Shown here: in pieces, positions 16,705 to 25,173 of the stretch
Numbering within the stretch: the stretch's first letter is position 1
Layout of the letters: the number at the start of each line of letters is the position of its first letter
Source of the DNA: an uncultured Muribaculaceae bacterium
GTDB taxonomy: Bacteria; Bacteroidota; Bacteroidia; Bacteroidales; Muribaculaceae
DNA length: 54,160 nt
Reading direction: 5' to 3'
Assembly (NCBI GenBank): GCA_910577355.1
Contig: CAJTMY010000017.1
Coordinates: 1-54,160, forward strand
Position numbers and translations under genes: made by a program
The notes under the pieces: generated by a model
What the model saw: only the letters and a program-made list of their open reading frames with translations
Database searches by the model: none
What the model was told of the DNA's origin: nothing

Positions 16705-18183
16705 ATGTCGTTTATTGCAGATAGAGTAGCTATGGACGGTCTCACTTTTGATGACGTCCTTCTTATTCCGGCATATTCGGAAGTACTTCCCCGCAACGTC
16801 AATCTCAGCACGCGTTTCTCGCGCAACATCACCTTGAACGTGCCTGTCGTATCGGCGGCGATGGATACGGTGACAGAGGCGCGGCTTGCCATCGCTATCG
16901 CGCGTGAAGGCGGTCTCGGCGTTATCCATAAGAACATGCCTATCGAGGAACAGGCACGTCAGGTACATGCCGTGAAGCGTGCCGAAAACGGTATGATCTA
17001 TGATCCTGTGACAATCCGCCGCGGTTCTACCGTAGGAGATGCCTTGAAGATGATGGAGGAATATCATATCGGCGGTATTCCGGTGGTGGACGAGAACGGG
17101 ATGCTTGTCGGTATCGTGACCAACCGCGACCTGCGTTTCGAGCGGAACCTCAGCCGTCCTGTCGACGAAGTGATGACTTCCGACGGACTGATAACAACAA
17201 GCCAGACGACAAACCTTGAGGAAGCTGCAGAGATATTGCAGCGCCACAAGATAGAAAAGCTCCCCGTGGTTGACGGTAACGGTCGCCTCGTGGGGCTTGT
17301 CACATATAAGGATATCACCAAGGCAAAGGACAAACCTTTTGCATGCAAGGACAGTCTTGGTCGCCTTCGCGTCGCCGCCGGTATCGGCGTCACACCCGAT
17401 AGCCTTCAGCGTGCCGAGGCATTGGTGAAAGCCGGTGTCGACGCTATTGTGATTGATACGGCGCATGGGCATTCGGCAGGTGTTGTCGGCGTGCTGCGCG
17501 ATGTGAAGGCTGCTTTCCCGGGTATCGATGTTGTGGTGGGCAATATAGCCACAGGCGATGCCGCCCGCTATCTCGTGGAAAACGGTGCCGACGGCGTGAA
17601 GGTGGGTATCGGCCCCGGATCTATATGCACCACACGCATCATTGCCGGAGTGGGTGTTCCGCAGTTGTCGGCTGTGTACGATGTGGCCAAGGCTCTTAAG
17701 GGTACCGATGTGCCATTGATCGCCGACGGCGGTATACGCTATTCCGGTGATATTGTCAAGGCTCTCGCGGCCGGTGCGCACTCGGTGATGCTCGGCGGTA
17801 TGCTTGCCGGTGTTGAGGAATCGCCCGGTGATACCATCATCTTTAATGGCCGCAAGTATAAGACATACCGCGGCATGGGGTCGCTCGAGGCTATGGAGAA
17901 AGGTTCCAAGGACCGTTACTTCCAGGGAGGCGAGAACGATACCAAGAAACTTGTTCCCGAGGGTATCGCTGCCCGTGTGCCCTTCAAGGGATCTCTCTAC
18001 GAGGTTGTATATCAGATGCTGGGCGGTCTCCGTGCCGGCATGGGATATTGCGGCGCTCCCACCATCGACGCATTGCATAAGGCGCGTTTCACCCGTATTA
18101 CCAATGCCGGTGTTGCCGAGAGCCATCCTCACGACGTGGCTATTACGGCCGAAGCGCCCAACTATTCGGCAGGCAATCGATAA
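16705..18183 (+). CDS. guaB: Inosine-5'-monophosphate dehydrogenase
   Basis: A 492-residue cytoplasmic enzyme that oxidises IMP to XMP with NAD, the committed step of GMP synthesis. The TIM barrel starts FIADRVAMDGLTFDDVLL. Two CBS domains lie at about 95-210 (YHIGGIPVVDENGMLVGIVT and IEKLPVVDGNGRLVGLVTY). The catalytic loop is GIGPGSICTTR with the nucleophile Cys308, and the flap has RYFQGG. Length is typical. The opposite strand carries a very long open frame (16219-18132) that is a codon-bias shadow. Confidence 0.98.
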   Translation: MSFIADRVAMDGLTFDDVLLIPAYSEVLPRNVNLSTRFSRNITLNVPVVSAAMDTVTEARLAIAIAREGGLGVIHKNMPIEEQARQVHAVKRAENGMIYDPVTIRRGSTVGDALKMMEEYHIGGIPVVDENGMLVGIVTNRDLRFERNLSRPVDEVMTSDGLITTSQTTNLEEAAEILQRHKIEKLPVVDGNGRLVGLVTYKDITKAKDKPFACKDSLGRLRVAAGIGVTPDSLQRAEALVKAGVDAIVIDTAHGHSAGVVGVLRDVKAAFPGIDVVVGNIATGDAARYLVENGADGVKVGIGPGSICTTRIIAGVGVPQLSAVYDVAKALKGTDVPLIADGGIRYSGDIVKALAAGAHSVMLGGMLAGVEESPGDTIIFNGRKYKTYRGMGSLEAMEKGSKDRYFQGGENDTKKLVPEGIAARVPFKGSLYEVVYQMLGGLRAGMGYCGAPTIDALHKARFTRITNAGVAESHPHDVAITAEAPNYSAGNR

Positions 18184-18210
18184 AAAAGTCGATTTTTCAC
18201 AGTCTTAACG

Positions 18211-18228
18211 CAATATATATATATATTG
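18211..18228. repeat. 18-bp AT palindrome
   Basis: CAAT(AT)5ATTG is a perfect self-complementary 18-mer in the 135-base guaB to PPIase gap. It could form a weak cruciform or hairpin. Its role is unknown. Confidence 0.4.
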
Positions 18229-18242
18229 ACACGTTATAAATA

Positions 18243-18278
18243 GTGTTGTGAATCAGTGTAGCTGCTGATTCACAACAC
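18243..18278 (+). terminator. 14-bp perfect hairpin after guaB
   Basis: GTGTTGTGAATCAG (18243-18256) pairs perfectly with CTGATTCACAACAC (18265-18278) around an 8-base loop. It follows guaB by 60 bases and is followed by ACATATTTGTTTAAAG, which is AT-rich but not a clean T-run. It is probably the guaB terminator or an mRNA 3' stabiliser. CATATTTG, 7/8 of a -7 element, overlaps its end at 18278-18285 and may serve the next gene. Confidence 0.6.
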
Positions 18279-18318
18279 ATATTTGTTTAAAGACAATCAG
18301 TAAGAATCATATTCTACG

Positions 18319-20235
18319 ATGAAAAAGCAATTCATTGCAGCCGGACTGGTATGTGCGACTCTGCTTGCCGTTACAGCCCGCAATGCCGATCCGGTGCTGA
18401 TGACCGTCGCCGGCAAAGATGTGCATCTCAGCGAATTTGAATATCTGTTCCATAAAAATAATTCGCAGCAGGTTCAACCTCAGTCGATCGACGATTATGT
18501 GGGCATGTTTGTGGATTATAAACTTAAGGTTGCCGATGCCGAGGCGGAAGGTATTGATACAACTGCTGCCTTTATCGGTGAGTTCACCCAGTTTCGCGAT
18601 GAACTTTCAGAACCTTATATGCGCGATGATGCCGTGCTTGATTCGATGGTCATGCAGGCCTACGACCACATGAAGGAGGAGCTTTATGTGAGCCATATCA
18701 TGTTGCCCGCCGACAAGAAACCGTTGATCGACTCGTTGCGTACGGCTATTGTCGAGGGTAAAGCCAAGTTTGAAGATATGGCGCGTGAATATTCCATTGA
18801 CAAGTCGTCTGCGAAACAAGGCGGCCGCATGGGATATGTGGTTCCCAACAGATTCCCATGGGATTTTGAGAAGGCTGCTTTCGATACACCTGTCGGCCAG
18901 CTTTCACCCGTGGTCAATTCCGGCTTCGGTCTTCATATCATACGTCCCGAAAGCCGTCGTCCGGCTCGCGGAGAGGTAAGCGCCGAGCATATATTGCGTG
19001 TGACACGCAATGCTTCAGACAGTGTTAAAACAAGACAGAAGCAGATTATTGATTCTATATATCAGGTTGTGGTAGCTGATCCTTCGGCATTCGAGGATGT
19101 TGCCAGACGGCTTTCCGAGGATCCCGGCTCGGCCCGCAATGGCGGTAGTCTCGGTTGGTTTGGCCCCGGCATGATGGTTCATGAATTCGACTCGGTATCT
19201 TTCGCTCTTCCTGTCGGACAGATATCTGAGCCGTTTACCACTGCTTTCGGATGGCATATAATAAAGAAGGTCGATGAGCGCGGTATCGGTTCGCTTGCCG
19301 ACAATAAGGATAAGATTCTCAAGGCCATTCAAAATTCACCAAGGGCAAATGCCCCACGTCAGGCATATCTTGAAAGACAGAAAAAACTGTACAAGGCTTC
19401 GGTTTACAAGGATAATCTTGCCAAGATCGATGAAATTGTAAAGCCATTGGGTGAGCGCATGGATAGCTCGGTAATGGCGGTTCTAAGCCGATCGGAGCTG
19501 CCGGTCTACACAGTAAATGGAGTGGACTATACTCTCGGCGAAGTAGCTTCCACAATCGCCCCTTCGCATTCGCGTGGTGTGAAGACTCTGCCTCTTGAAA
19601 TAGAAAATGCCGCAGTGAATATGATGAACGACCGTGTTTATGAAATCTCACGCGAGGAACTTGTAAAGACTGAACCAGACTATCGCAATCTTGTGAATGA
19701 ATATCGCGACGGTATTCTGCTCTTTGAGATATCAAACCGCAATGTATGGGATCGCGCGGCCAGGGATAAGGCCGGTGTCGAGGCATTCTTTAATGAAAAT
19801 CGTACAAATTACAGATGGGACGCACCGAAGTTCAAATCGTTTGTCATCTTTGCAACGTCCGACTCTCTGCTCGCAGAAGCTCTTGAATTTGCGGCTACTG
19901 TCCCTTCCGATATCGCTCCGGCGGATTTCACAAAGACTATGCGCGAACGTTTCGGCCGCGATATCAAGGTCGAGCGTGTAATAGCCGCCAAAGGTGAGAA
20001 CGCGATTACAGATTATCTTGCTTTCGGAGGTGAAAAGCCCAAGGCCGAGGCTTCGCGATGGAGCAGCTATGCTGCATTCGGCGGCCGTATCATAGATGCG
20101 CCCGAAGAAGCGGCCGATGTACGCGGTGCTGTTGTGAGCGACTATCAGGCCGCACTTGAGAAGGAATGGCTGTCTCGCCTGCATAAGAAATATCCGGTAA
20201 AGATAAACAAGAAAGTACTCAGACAGGTGAAATGA
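18319..20235 (+). CDS. Periplasmic peptidyl-prolyl isomerase with two parvulin domains (SurA-like)
   Basis: A 638-residue exported chaperone. Residues 1-20 are a signal peptide. A SurA-type N-terminal helical region follows (VGMFVDYKLKVADAEAEGID). Two parvulin rotamase domains come next: about 115-215 (LYVSHIMLPADK ... GRMGYVVPNRFPWDFEKAAF) and 220-325 (AEHILRV ... GGSLGWFGPGMMVHEFDSVS). The C-terminal 300 residues are a less conserved helical and substrate-binding region. Such proteins help outer-membrane proteins fold. The ATG of the next gene overlaps its stop by four bases. Confidence 0.92.
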   Translation: MKKQFIAAGLVCATLLAVTARNADPVLMTVAGKDVHLSEFEYLFHKNNSQQVQPQSIDDYVGMFVDYKLKVADAEAEGIDTTAAFIGEFTQFRDELSEPYMRDDAVLDSMVMQAYDHMKEELYVSHIMLPADKKPLIDSLRTAIVEGKAKFEDMAREYSIDKSSAKQGGRMGYVVPNRFPWDFEKAAFDTPVGQLSPVVNSGFGLHIIRPESRRPARGEVSAEHILRVTRNASDSVKTRQKQIIDSIYQVVVADPSAFEDVARRLSEDPGSARNGGSLGWFGPGMMVHEFDSVSFALPVGQISEPFTTAFGWHIIKKVDERGIGSLADNKDKILKAIQNSPRANAPRQAYLERQKKLYKASVYKDNLAKIDEIVKPLGERMDSSVMAVLSRSELPVYTVNGVDYTLGEVASTIAPSHSRGVKTLPLEIENAAVNMMNDRVYEISREELVKTEPDYRNLVNEYRDGILLFEISNRNVWDRAARDKAGVEAFFNENRTNYRWDAPKFKSFVIFATSDSLLAEALEFAATVPSDIAPADFTKTMRERFGRDIKVERVIAAKGENAITDYLAFGGEKPKAEASRWSSYAAFGGRIIDAPEEAADVRGAVVSDYQAALEKEWLSRLHKKYPVKINKKVLRQVK

Positions 20236-21122
20236 TATCAGATATCTGTACAAGAATATTGAAAAGCGCCGCGCCGATATTGTGCGCCGGCGCTTTTCTG
20301 CTTTCAGGCTGCCGCGATCATAAGAGGGCTGCAGTTGTTTCGGATCCGGATGTATTGGCCGCCGTAGGCTCGCGAATACTCACAGCCGCCCAGCTCGCCA
20401 AGGATATGCCTGCAGGGCTTTCATCGGAAGATTCGTCGCGCTTTGTGCGTGCATATGTCAAGGAATGGGTGGAATCTCATCTTATAAGTGACATCGCAAG
20501 CCGGGATATCGACATGGCTGATATCGACCGCATAGCCGAGGACTACCGAAGGCGGCTTATAATGATGGAATACCGCAGGCAGATGTTCCGCACCCGTGCC
20601 GATGAAATTTCGGACGATTCGCTTCGATCATATTATGAAAGCCACAAGCAGGAGTTTGTCCTTGAAAGGCCTATGGTACGCGGCACATATCTCAAAGTGC
20701 CCGATGATGTGGCCAATCTGCGGGTGATGCGGCGGCTTTATCTCTCTGATAAACCGGCTGATGCCGATCAACTTGAAAAAGAAGTCCTTATCGGTGCCAT
20801 CCATTATGATTATTTCCGGGATCGTTGGGTGGACTGGGAGCAGATAGAAACACGTATCCCTTATGATTTCGGTCAAAAGCCCAATCTGTGGCCGGTGCCG
20901 AAAAAGCATCTTGATACTTCTGCCGGCGGCTTTACATATCTTTTATATATAACGGATGTATTGCCGGCAGGAGCATCGATGCCTTATGAGGCCGCCCGCG
21001 AAGATATATTGGTGCGTATGCTCAACGCCGATCGCAGGACTTTCGACGCACAACTGCTGCAAGACCTGTGGCAGGCCTCGCGGCAGAATGGCGATCTGAT
21101 ACTGAATATCGAGATGGAATGA
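20232..21122 (+). CDS. Lipoprotein, SurA/PPIase-like chaperone without visible rotamase domain
   Basis: A 296-residue exported protein with a lipobox LLSGC (Cys near residue 27), so it is probably lipid-anchored. The remainder resembles the SurA/PpiC N-terminal chaperone fold: VLAAVGSRILTAAQLAKDMP, YVKEWVESHLISDIASRD and an EYRRQMF helix, then DDSLRSYYESHKQEF. The later part lacks the parvulin HxxH and GGxLGW signatures. It probably works with the upstream two-domain isomerase. Its TGA is immediately followed by the TGA of the convergent aminopeptidase gene. Confidence 0.8.
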   Translation: MISDICTRILKSAAPILCAGAFLLSGCRDHKRAAVVSDPDVLAAVGSRILTAAQLAKDMPAGLSSEDSSRFVRAYVKEWVESHLISDIASRDIDMADIDRIAEDYRRRLIMMEYRRQMFRTRADEISDDSLRSYYESHKQEFVLERPMVRGTYLKVPDDVANLRVMRRLYLSDKPADADQLEKEVLIGAIHYDYFRDRWVDWEQIETRIPYDFGQKPNLWPVPKKHLDTSAGGFTYLLYITDVLPAGASMPYEAAREDILVRMLNADRRTFDAQLLQDLWQASRQNGDLILNIEME

Positions 21123-22415
21123 TCAGCAGCAGAAGAATTGGGTGAATGCTGCTATCATGGCATTGTGGTCGGCAAGCGAGGCTGTCTCACGTACCGAGTG
21201 CATCGCCCATATGGCAGCGCCGACATCGACACCACGTAGGGGAATCTGCGATGTAAGGATATTGCCGAGTGTGGATCCGCCGGCCACGTCGCTGTGATTC
21301 ACGAAGTATTGGCATGGTACTCCGGCTCGTTCGCAAAGGCTGCGGAATACCGCTGCAGAGTCGGCATCGGTCATATACTTGCAGTTTGCGTTGATTTTTA
21401 TGACCGGTCCTCCGCCGAGGGTGGGATGGTTGGTAGGATCCTGTTTCTCTACATAGTTGGGATGCACGCCGTGTGCGTCGTCGGCCGAGATCATGAACGA
21501 TGACGAGACTGCGCGGATGTAGTCCTCCCCGTTGCCGCCCTTCGATGCCGATATTCGGCGCAGTATGTAATCGAGCATGGGTGATGCGGCACCCTGTTTT
21601 GTGCCTGAGCCGGTTTCCTCATTGTCGAAAATGGCCATGACACGTGTGGCATTGCTGTTTTTGTCGCAGGTATCGAGCAATGCATTGAGAGCAGCATGTG
21701 TCATGGACAGATCGTCGATACGGCCCGATGTTATGAATTCTCCGTTGAGGCCTACCACAGCCGCGCGCGTGGTATCGAACAGCGAAAGGTCATAGTCGAG
21801 TATATCCTTTACATTCACGCCAAGTTTTTCTGCCACCATACGGGTGATAAGCCCTTTGGCATCGGCTTTGTCGGCAATGTGTCCCAATACAGGCAGCATG
21901 TCTTTCTGTTTGGACAGCGGGTTGCCTTCGTTAACGGCGCGGTTGAAGTGTATTGCCAGATGTGGTATCGTAAGCAGATGACGGTCGAATCTGATAAGCC
22001 GGTGAGCGGGCTTGAGCGGATTGTCAGACCGGAGAATCACTCGGCCGGCGATTGACAGTGGGCGGTCAAACCACGTATACAGTATCGGGCCACCATATAC
22101 TTCGGTGTTGAGCTTCACGATGTTGCCGTCGCACAATATCTCGCAATTCGGCTTTATACGGAAACCCGGCGAGTCGCTGTGAGCGGATATTATGTTGAAT
22201 GGGGCGGTGGCATCGCCGTCTCCGGCAATGAATGCGAATATGGCTGAGTCATTCTTGGTGACATAATAACGGCCAGAAGGCTTCAGCACCCATGCGTCGC
22301 ACATCTCCAGTCGTTTGAATCCGGCGGCATCAAGGTGTTCGGATATTGTTTTTACAGCCCAGAAGTTTACGGGCGAGGCATCAAGGAATGCTGAGAGGTC
22401 TTTATAATCGTTCAT
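21123..22415 (-). CDS. M18-family aminopeptidase
   Basis: A 430-residue cytoplasmic zinc aminopeptidase. M18 signatures are present: ISAHSDSPGFRIKP near 73 (metal His and Asp), IFDNEETGSGTKQGA near 240 (catalytic Glu pair), FMISADDAHGVHPNY near 300, and NHSDVAGGSTLGNI near 380. M18 enzymes remove N-terminal aspartate, glutamate or neutral residues from peptides. The start at 22415 (MNDYKDLSAFLDASPVNFWA) matches family N-termini. The gene overlaps the end of DUF5063 by 14 bases and is last in the gmk-nadD-DUF5063 operon. Confidence 0.93.
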   Translation of the reverse strand: MNDYKDLSAFLDASPVNFWAVKTISEHLDAAGFKRLEMCDAWVLKPSGRYYVTKNDSAIFAFIAGDGDATAPFNIISAHSDSPGFRIKPNCEILCDGNIVKLNTEVYGGPILYTWFDRPLSIAGRVILRSDNPLKPAHRLIRFDRHLLTIPHLAIHFNRAVNEGNPLSKQKDMLPVLGHIADKADAKGLITRMVAEKLGVNVKDILDYDLSLFDTTRAAVVGLNGEFITSGRIDDLSMTHAALNALLDTCDKNSNATRVMAIFDNEETGSGTKQGAASPMLDYILRRISASKGGNGEDYIRAVSSSFMISADDAHGVHPNYVEKQDPTNHPTLGGGPVIKINANCKYMTDADSAAVFRSLCERAGVPCQYFVNHSDVAGGSTLGNILTSQIPLRGVDVGAAIWAMHSVRETASLADHNAMIAAFTQFFCC

Positions 22416-22902
22416 TGCAGAAATGTATTGAGTTGAGAGGTCGTAAGACATTGCATAGTGTGGCGCCCCAGAACATGCCGAAGTCATATTTCACAGCCAC
22501 GATAGCCGAAGCTGTCACATCATCGGTGGCGTCGCGCACGGTCTCGAGATAATTGTAAAATTCCTGAAAAAGATCGGCAAGTCCCTCTGCGAGGCTTGCT
22601 CCGATGGGCGAGTCGGAGTATTTCATGTCTTCTTCAAAGACCTCGAGATATGTGTCATTCTCGCCGAGCAGCATCTGCATGGAGCGGCGCAAGGAGTTGT
22701 ATGTATCCTCGTCGAGACGCTGCTCGATATATCCGTCATCAAGCGCGCCCTCGTCTGTAAGGTCAAAGGCCGATATATAGATACGCGGCAGTATACGCAG
22801 CATACCGGTTACAAAAACATCCGGCTCAGTGGCCGCCGCATTCTCTACGGCTGCGCAGAATTCATTGCACAGGGCGGTGAAGGCCAGGGCATTGTTTGTC
22901 AT
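22402..22902 (-). CDS. DUF5063 domain protein
   Basis: A 166-residue, mostly alpha-helical acidic protein matching DUF5063, a family found in Bacteroidetes with no known role. Recognisable segments are TGMLRILPRIYISAFDL near 32, ENDTYLEVFEEDMKYSD near 80 and SLAEGLADLFQEFYNYLE near 103. It has no signal peptide or membrane helix. It overlaps nadD by four bases upstream and the M18 peptidase by 14 downstream. Confidence 0.82.
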   Translation of the reverse strand: MTNNALAFTALCNEFCAAVENAAATEPDVFVTGMLRILPRIYISAFDLTDEGALDDGYIEQRLDEDTYNSLRRSMQMLLGENDTYLEVFEEDMKYSDSPIGASLAEGLADLFQEFYNYLETVRDATDDVTASAIVAVKYDFGMFWGATLCNVLRPLNSIHFCNERL

Positions 22903-23513
22903 TTCTGATATAATTTATGGTCGATGATGTACTTATATACTCCCTGCGGCAGGAAGTATTCCATGTCGCGCCCCTTTGCGATGGCCGATCGTATAAAAGT
23001 GCTTGATATATTTATGGTAGGGGCATCGACGACTTCCATGCCGTCGACATGCGCGCTGTCGACCGGATATCCCGGCCGTGGGTACACGATAACTCCGTAG
23101 TCGTCGAGTATACGCTGGCCTTCGCGCCATTTATCGAATACAGCCCAGTTGTCTGATCCGATTATAAGCCGGAATCGTTTGCCGGGGTTACGCGATGCGA
23201 GCAGGTCAAGAGTGTCGATCGTATATGATGGCGTAGGCATTGTAAGTTCTATGTCGCATACATCAAGCTTACGGGCTCCCTTCAGTGCTATGTTGAGCAT
23301 TGTGAGCCTTTTGAGATCGGGCAACAGTTCGCCGGGATTTTTTTTCAGTGGATTGCGGGGCGACAGAGTGAGCCATACACTGTCGACATACCCCCATTGG
23401 GCCATATATGAAGCCAGCATCATATGCCCTATGTGGACAGGGTTGAACGAGCCGCCCAATATGCCGATATTCTGTGCCGGTTTGTTGCCTATGATGATGT
23501 CTCCGTCGCTCAT
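22899..23513 (-). CDS. nadD: Nicotinate-nucleotide adenylyltransferase
   Basis: A 204-residue enzyme that joins nicotinate mononucleotide and ATP to give deamido-NAD. The nucleotidyltransferase motif GGSFNPVHIGHMMLA (residues 19-33) and the C-terminal ISSTFIRSAIAKG are diagnostic. The middle has SPRNPLKK and RLIIGSDNWAVFDKW. It overlaps gmk and DUF5063 by four bases each. Confidence 0.96.
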   Translation of the reverse strand: MSDGDIIIGNKPAQNIGILGGSFNPVHIGHMMLASYMAQWGYVDSVWLTLSPRNPLKKNPGELLPDLKRLTMLNIALKGARKLDVCDIELTMPTPSYTIDTLDLLASRNPGKRFRLIIGSDNWAVFDKWREGQRILDDYGVIVYPRPGYPVDSAHVDGMEVVDAPTINISSTFIRSAIAKGRDMEYFLPQGVYKYIIDHKLYQK

Positions 23514-24079
23514 CCTATGAAATCTCTTATAGCTGTGGCGGTGTCCTCAATGGCTGTCTCGAGCGCATCGTTGATTATCTGCACATCGAAGTCGGGTGCG
23601 AATGATATCTCATATTCGGCCCGATCTATGCGGGTGTCGATGATATCGGGTGAATCGGTACCACGACCTTCAAGCCGCCGACGCAGTTCCTCTATGCTCG
23701 GAGGCATGATAAATATTGTGCGGGCCGTGTTGCCGTAATGTTTTTTTACGTTGAGAGCTCCGTTTACATCTATGTCGAGAATCACATTGTGACCGGAATT
23801 TACGAGCCTGTCTACCTCACGGCGCAGGGTGCCGTAATAACGACCGGGGTAGACCTCTTCCCATTCTATAAACTCTCCTGCGGCGACAGCGTCGCGAAAA
23901 TCTTCGGTCGACAGGAAGTGGTAGTGCACGCCGTTTTCTTCGCCGTGACGCGGCGGCCGATTAGTGGCCGAGACCGAAAACGCGAGGTCAAACGTTCCGG
24001 CGTCGAGGATTGAGTTTATTATTGTGGACTTTCCGCATCCCGACGGGGCGGACAGAACAATGATTTTGCCTTTTGACAT
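23510..24079 (-). CDS. gmk: Guanylate kinase
   Basis: A 189-residue kinase for GMP to GDP. The P-loop is SAPSGCGKSTI (residues 9-19). The GMP-binding region includes SATNRPPRHGEENGVHYHF near 37-55 and EWEEVYPGRYYGT near 70-82. The start at 24079 places the P-loop normally. The frame is open for 23 codons upstream, but those overlap the likely promoter. It heads gmk-nadD-DUF5063-pepM18. Confidence 0.97.
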   Translation of the reverse strand: MSKGKIIVLSAPSGCGKSTIINSILDAGTFDLAFSVSATNRPPRHGEENGVHYHFLSTEDFRDAVAAGEFIEWEEVYPGRYYGTLRREVDRLVNSGHNVILDIDVNGALNVKKHYGNTARTIFIMPPSIEELRRRLEGRGTDSPDIIDTRIDRAEYEISFAPDFDVQIINDALETAIEDTATAIRDFIG

Positions 24080-24118
24080 AAGGGTATTGGTATATGAGTG
24101 TATCGATTTTCGAATGTG

Positions 24119-24149
24119 CGAATTTACTAAAAATCGATGGCTTTGCAAA
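24119..24149 (-). promoter_or_regulatory. Probable promoter of the gmk operon
   Basis: On the minus strand, TTTG (24149-24146), a 19-base spacer and TAAATTCG (24126-24119), a one-base departure from TAnnTTTG. The predicted leader is about 35 bases. Confidence 0.5.
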
Positions 24150-24210
24150 AAATCGGCCTTAAAAATACTTTTTGAATCGTCGCCGTACCTTATGTTATGC
24201 GAAAAAGCGC

Positions 24211-24218
24211 TATCTTTG
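24211..24218 (+). promoter_or_regulatory. -7 element for the phosphodiester glycosidase gene
   Basis: TATCTTTG matches TAnnTTTG and lies 24 bases before the ATG at 24243. No clear -33 TTTG is at the right distance. Confidence 0.55.
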
Positions 24219-24242
24219 TAGAGATTATCAAACTTTTACATT

Positions 24243-25070
24243 ATGCCACGTTCAATAATATCGATAATAGCTCTTATGGTGTGCCACCTGTTGCCGGCGC
24301 AGACAATGGATGATTCCATTATAATAGCCAATACCCGATGGGTGACTGATACAGTCGCGCCCGGTGTTATACTTAGGATAGGCAGTTTTAAAGAACTGTA
24401 TGGCGCACCTCAGAATGTCGTGTGCATAGAAGTCGATCCGGCGGTGCGGCGCATTGGAATCGGAGTCAATGCACCTGTTGATTACACCAATACCTCGGCA
24501 GCGGATGTGAATGCCCTTGCTGCGGTGAACGGTTCGTTTTTCGACATGCGACGTGGTAATTCGGTCTGTTATCTCAAGAAGGGACCGGAGGTATGCGATA
24601 CCACGCGTGCCGGCGACCTGAAACTCAACGGGGCAGTAGTCGTAGATGGCGGTATGCCGTATGTGCAGCGATGGGATAGGGCGGAGGAAAAGGACTATGC
24701 CGACAGAAATCCCGGCCGCGACGTGTTGGTCTCGGGGCCGATGCTGATGGAGAATGGCGCCATGAGCGATATCCCTGCCCGCGACAAGTCTTTCTCCACC
24801 ACGCATCACCCGCGTACCGGAATAGCCGTACGAGCTGATGGAAAGGTTTTACTCGTTACGGCCGACGGGCGTCGACCCGGAGTGGCAGAGGGAATGTCGC
24901 TCGATAGTTTCGCGCATCTTTTCAAGTGCCTCGGAGCTGTAGACGCGCTGAATCTTGATGGCGGCGGATCGACTACCGCATGGGTGTCGCATCTCCCCTA
25001 TGGCGGCGTGGTGAACAAACCGTCCGGCAACCGGCTGCGCAGGGTCGCTAATATCGTTTTCGTATATTGA
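24243..25070 (+). CDS. Phosphodiester glycosidase (NAGPA-domain) family protein
   Basis: A 275-residue protein with a signal peptide ending LLPAQ near residue 20. The NAGPA fold is shown by AAVNGSFFDMRRGNSVCY near 95-112, VSGPMLMENG near 163, TTHHPRTGIAV near 181 and the hallmark NLDGGGSTTAWV near 240. Family members cleave N-acetylglucosamine or related sugars from phosphodiesters, for example in wall polymers or host glycans. It is most likely periplasmic. The substrate is unknown. Confidence 0.9.
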   Translation: MPRSIISIIALMVCHLLPAQTMDDSIIIANTRWVTDTVAPGVILRIGSFKELYGAPQNVVCIEVDPAVRRIGIGVNAPVDYTNTSAADVNALAAVNGSFFDMRRGNSVCYLKKGPEVCDTTRAGDLKLNGAVVVDGGMPYVQRWDRAEEKDYADRNPGRDVLVSGPMLMENGAMSDIPARDKSFSTTHHPRTGIAVRADGKVLLVTADGRRPGVAEGMSLDSFAHLFKCLGAVDALNLDGGGSTTAWVSHLPYGGVVNKPSGNRLRRVANIVFVY

Positions 25071-25124
25071 AAGCGACGTCACTTTAGCAATAGGTAAAAA
25101 AGAACAATATTATATCCCAAATGG

Positions 25125-25157
25125 ATTGTGCCGATTTATGATTTTGTCGTAAATTTG
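25125..25157 (+). promoter_or_regulatory. Promoter of the dus-GIN-flippase genes
   Basis: ATTG (25125-25128), 21-base spacer, TAAATTTG (25150-25157). It lies 16 bases before the dus ATG at 25174, giving a leader of about 12 bases. Confidence 0.65.
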
Positions 25158-25173
25158 CACAAAATATCAAAGG

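Noticed and set aside
16219..18132. 637-codon open frame opposite guaB
   Set aside because: It lies wholly antisense to guaB and a PAS gene, is rich in His, Cys and Arg, and has no domain sense. It is a codon-bias shadow.
18226..18231. TTGACA as a sigma-70 -35 box
   Set aside because: Bacteroidota do not use this consensus, and no TATAAT or TAnnTTTG lies at a suitable distance.
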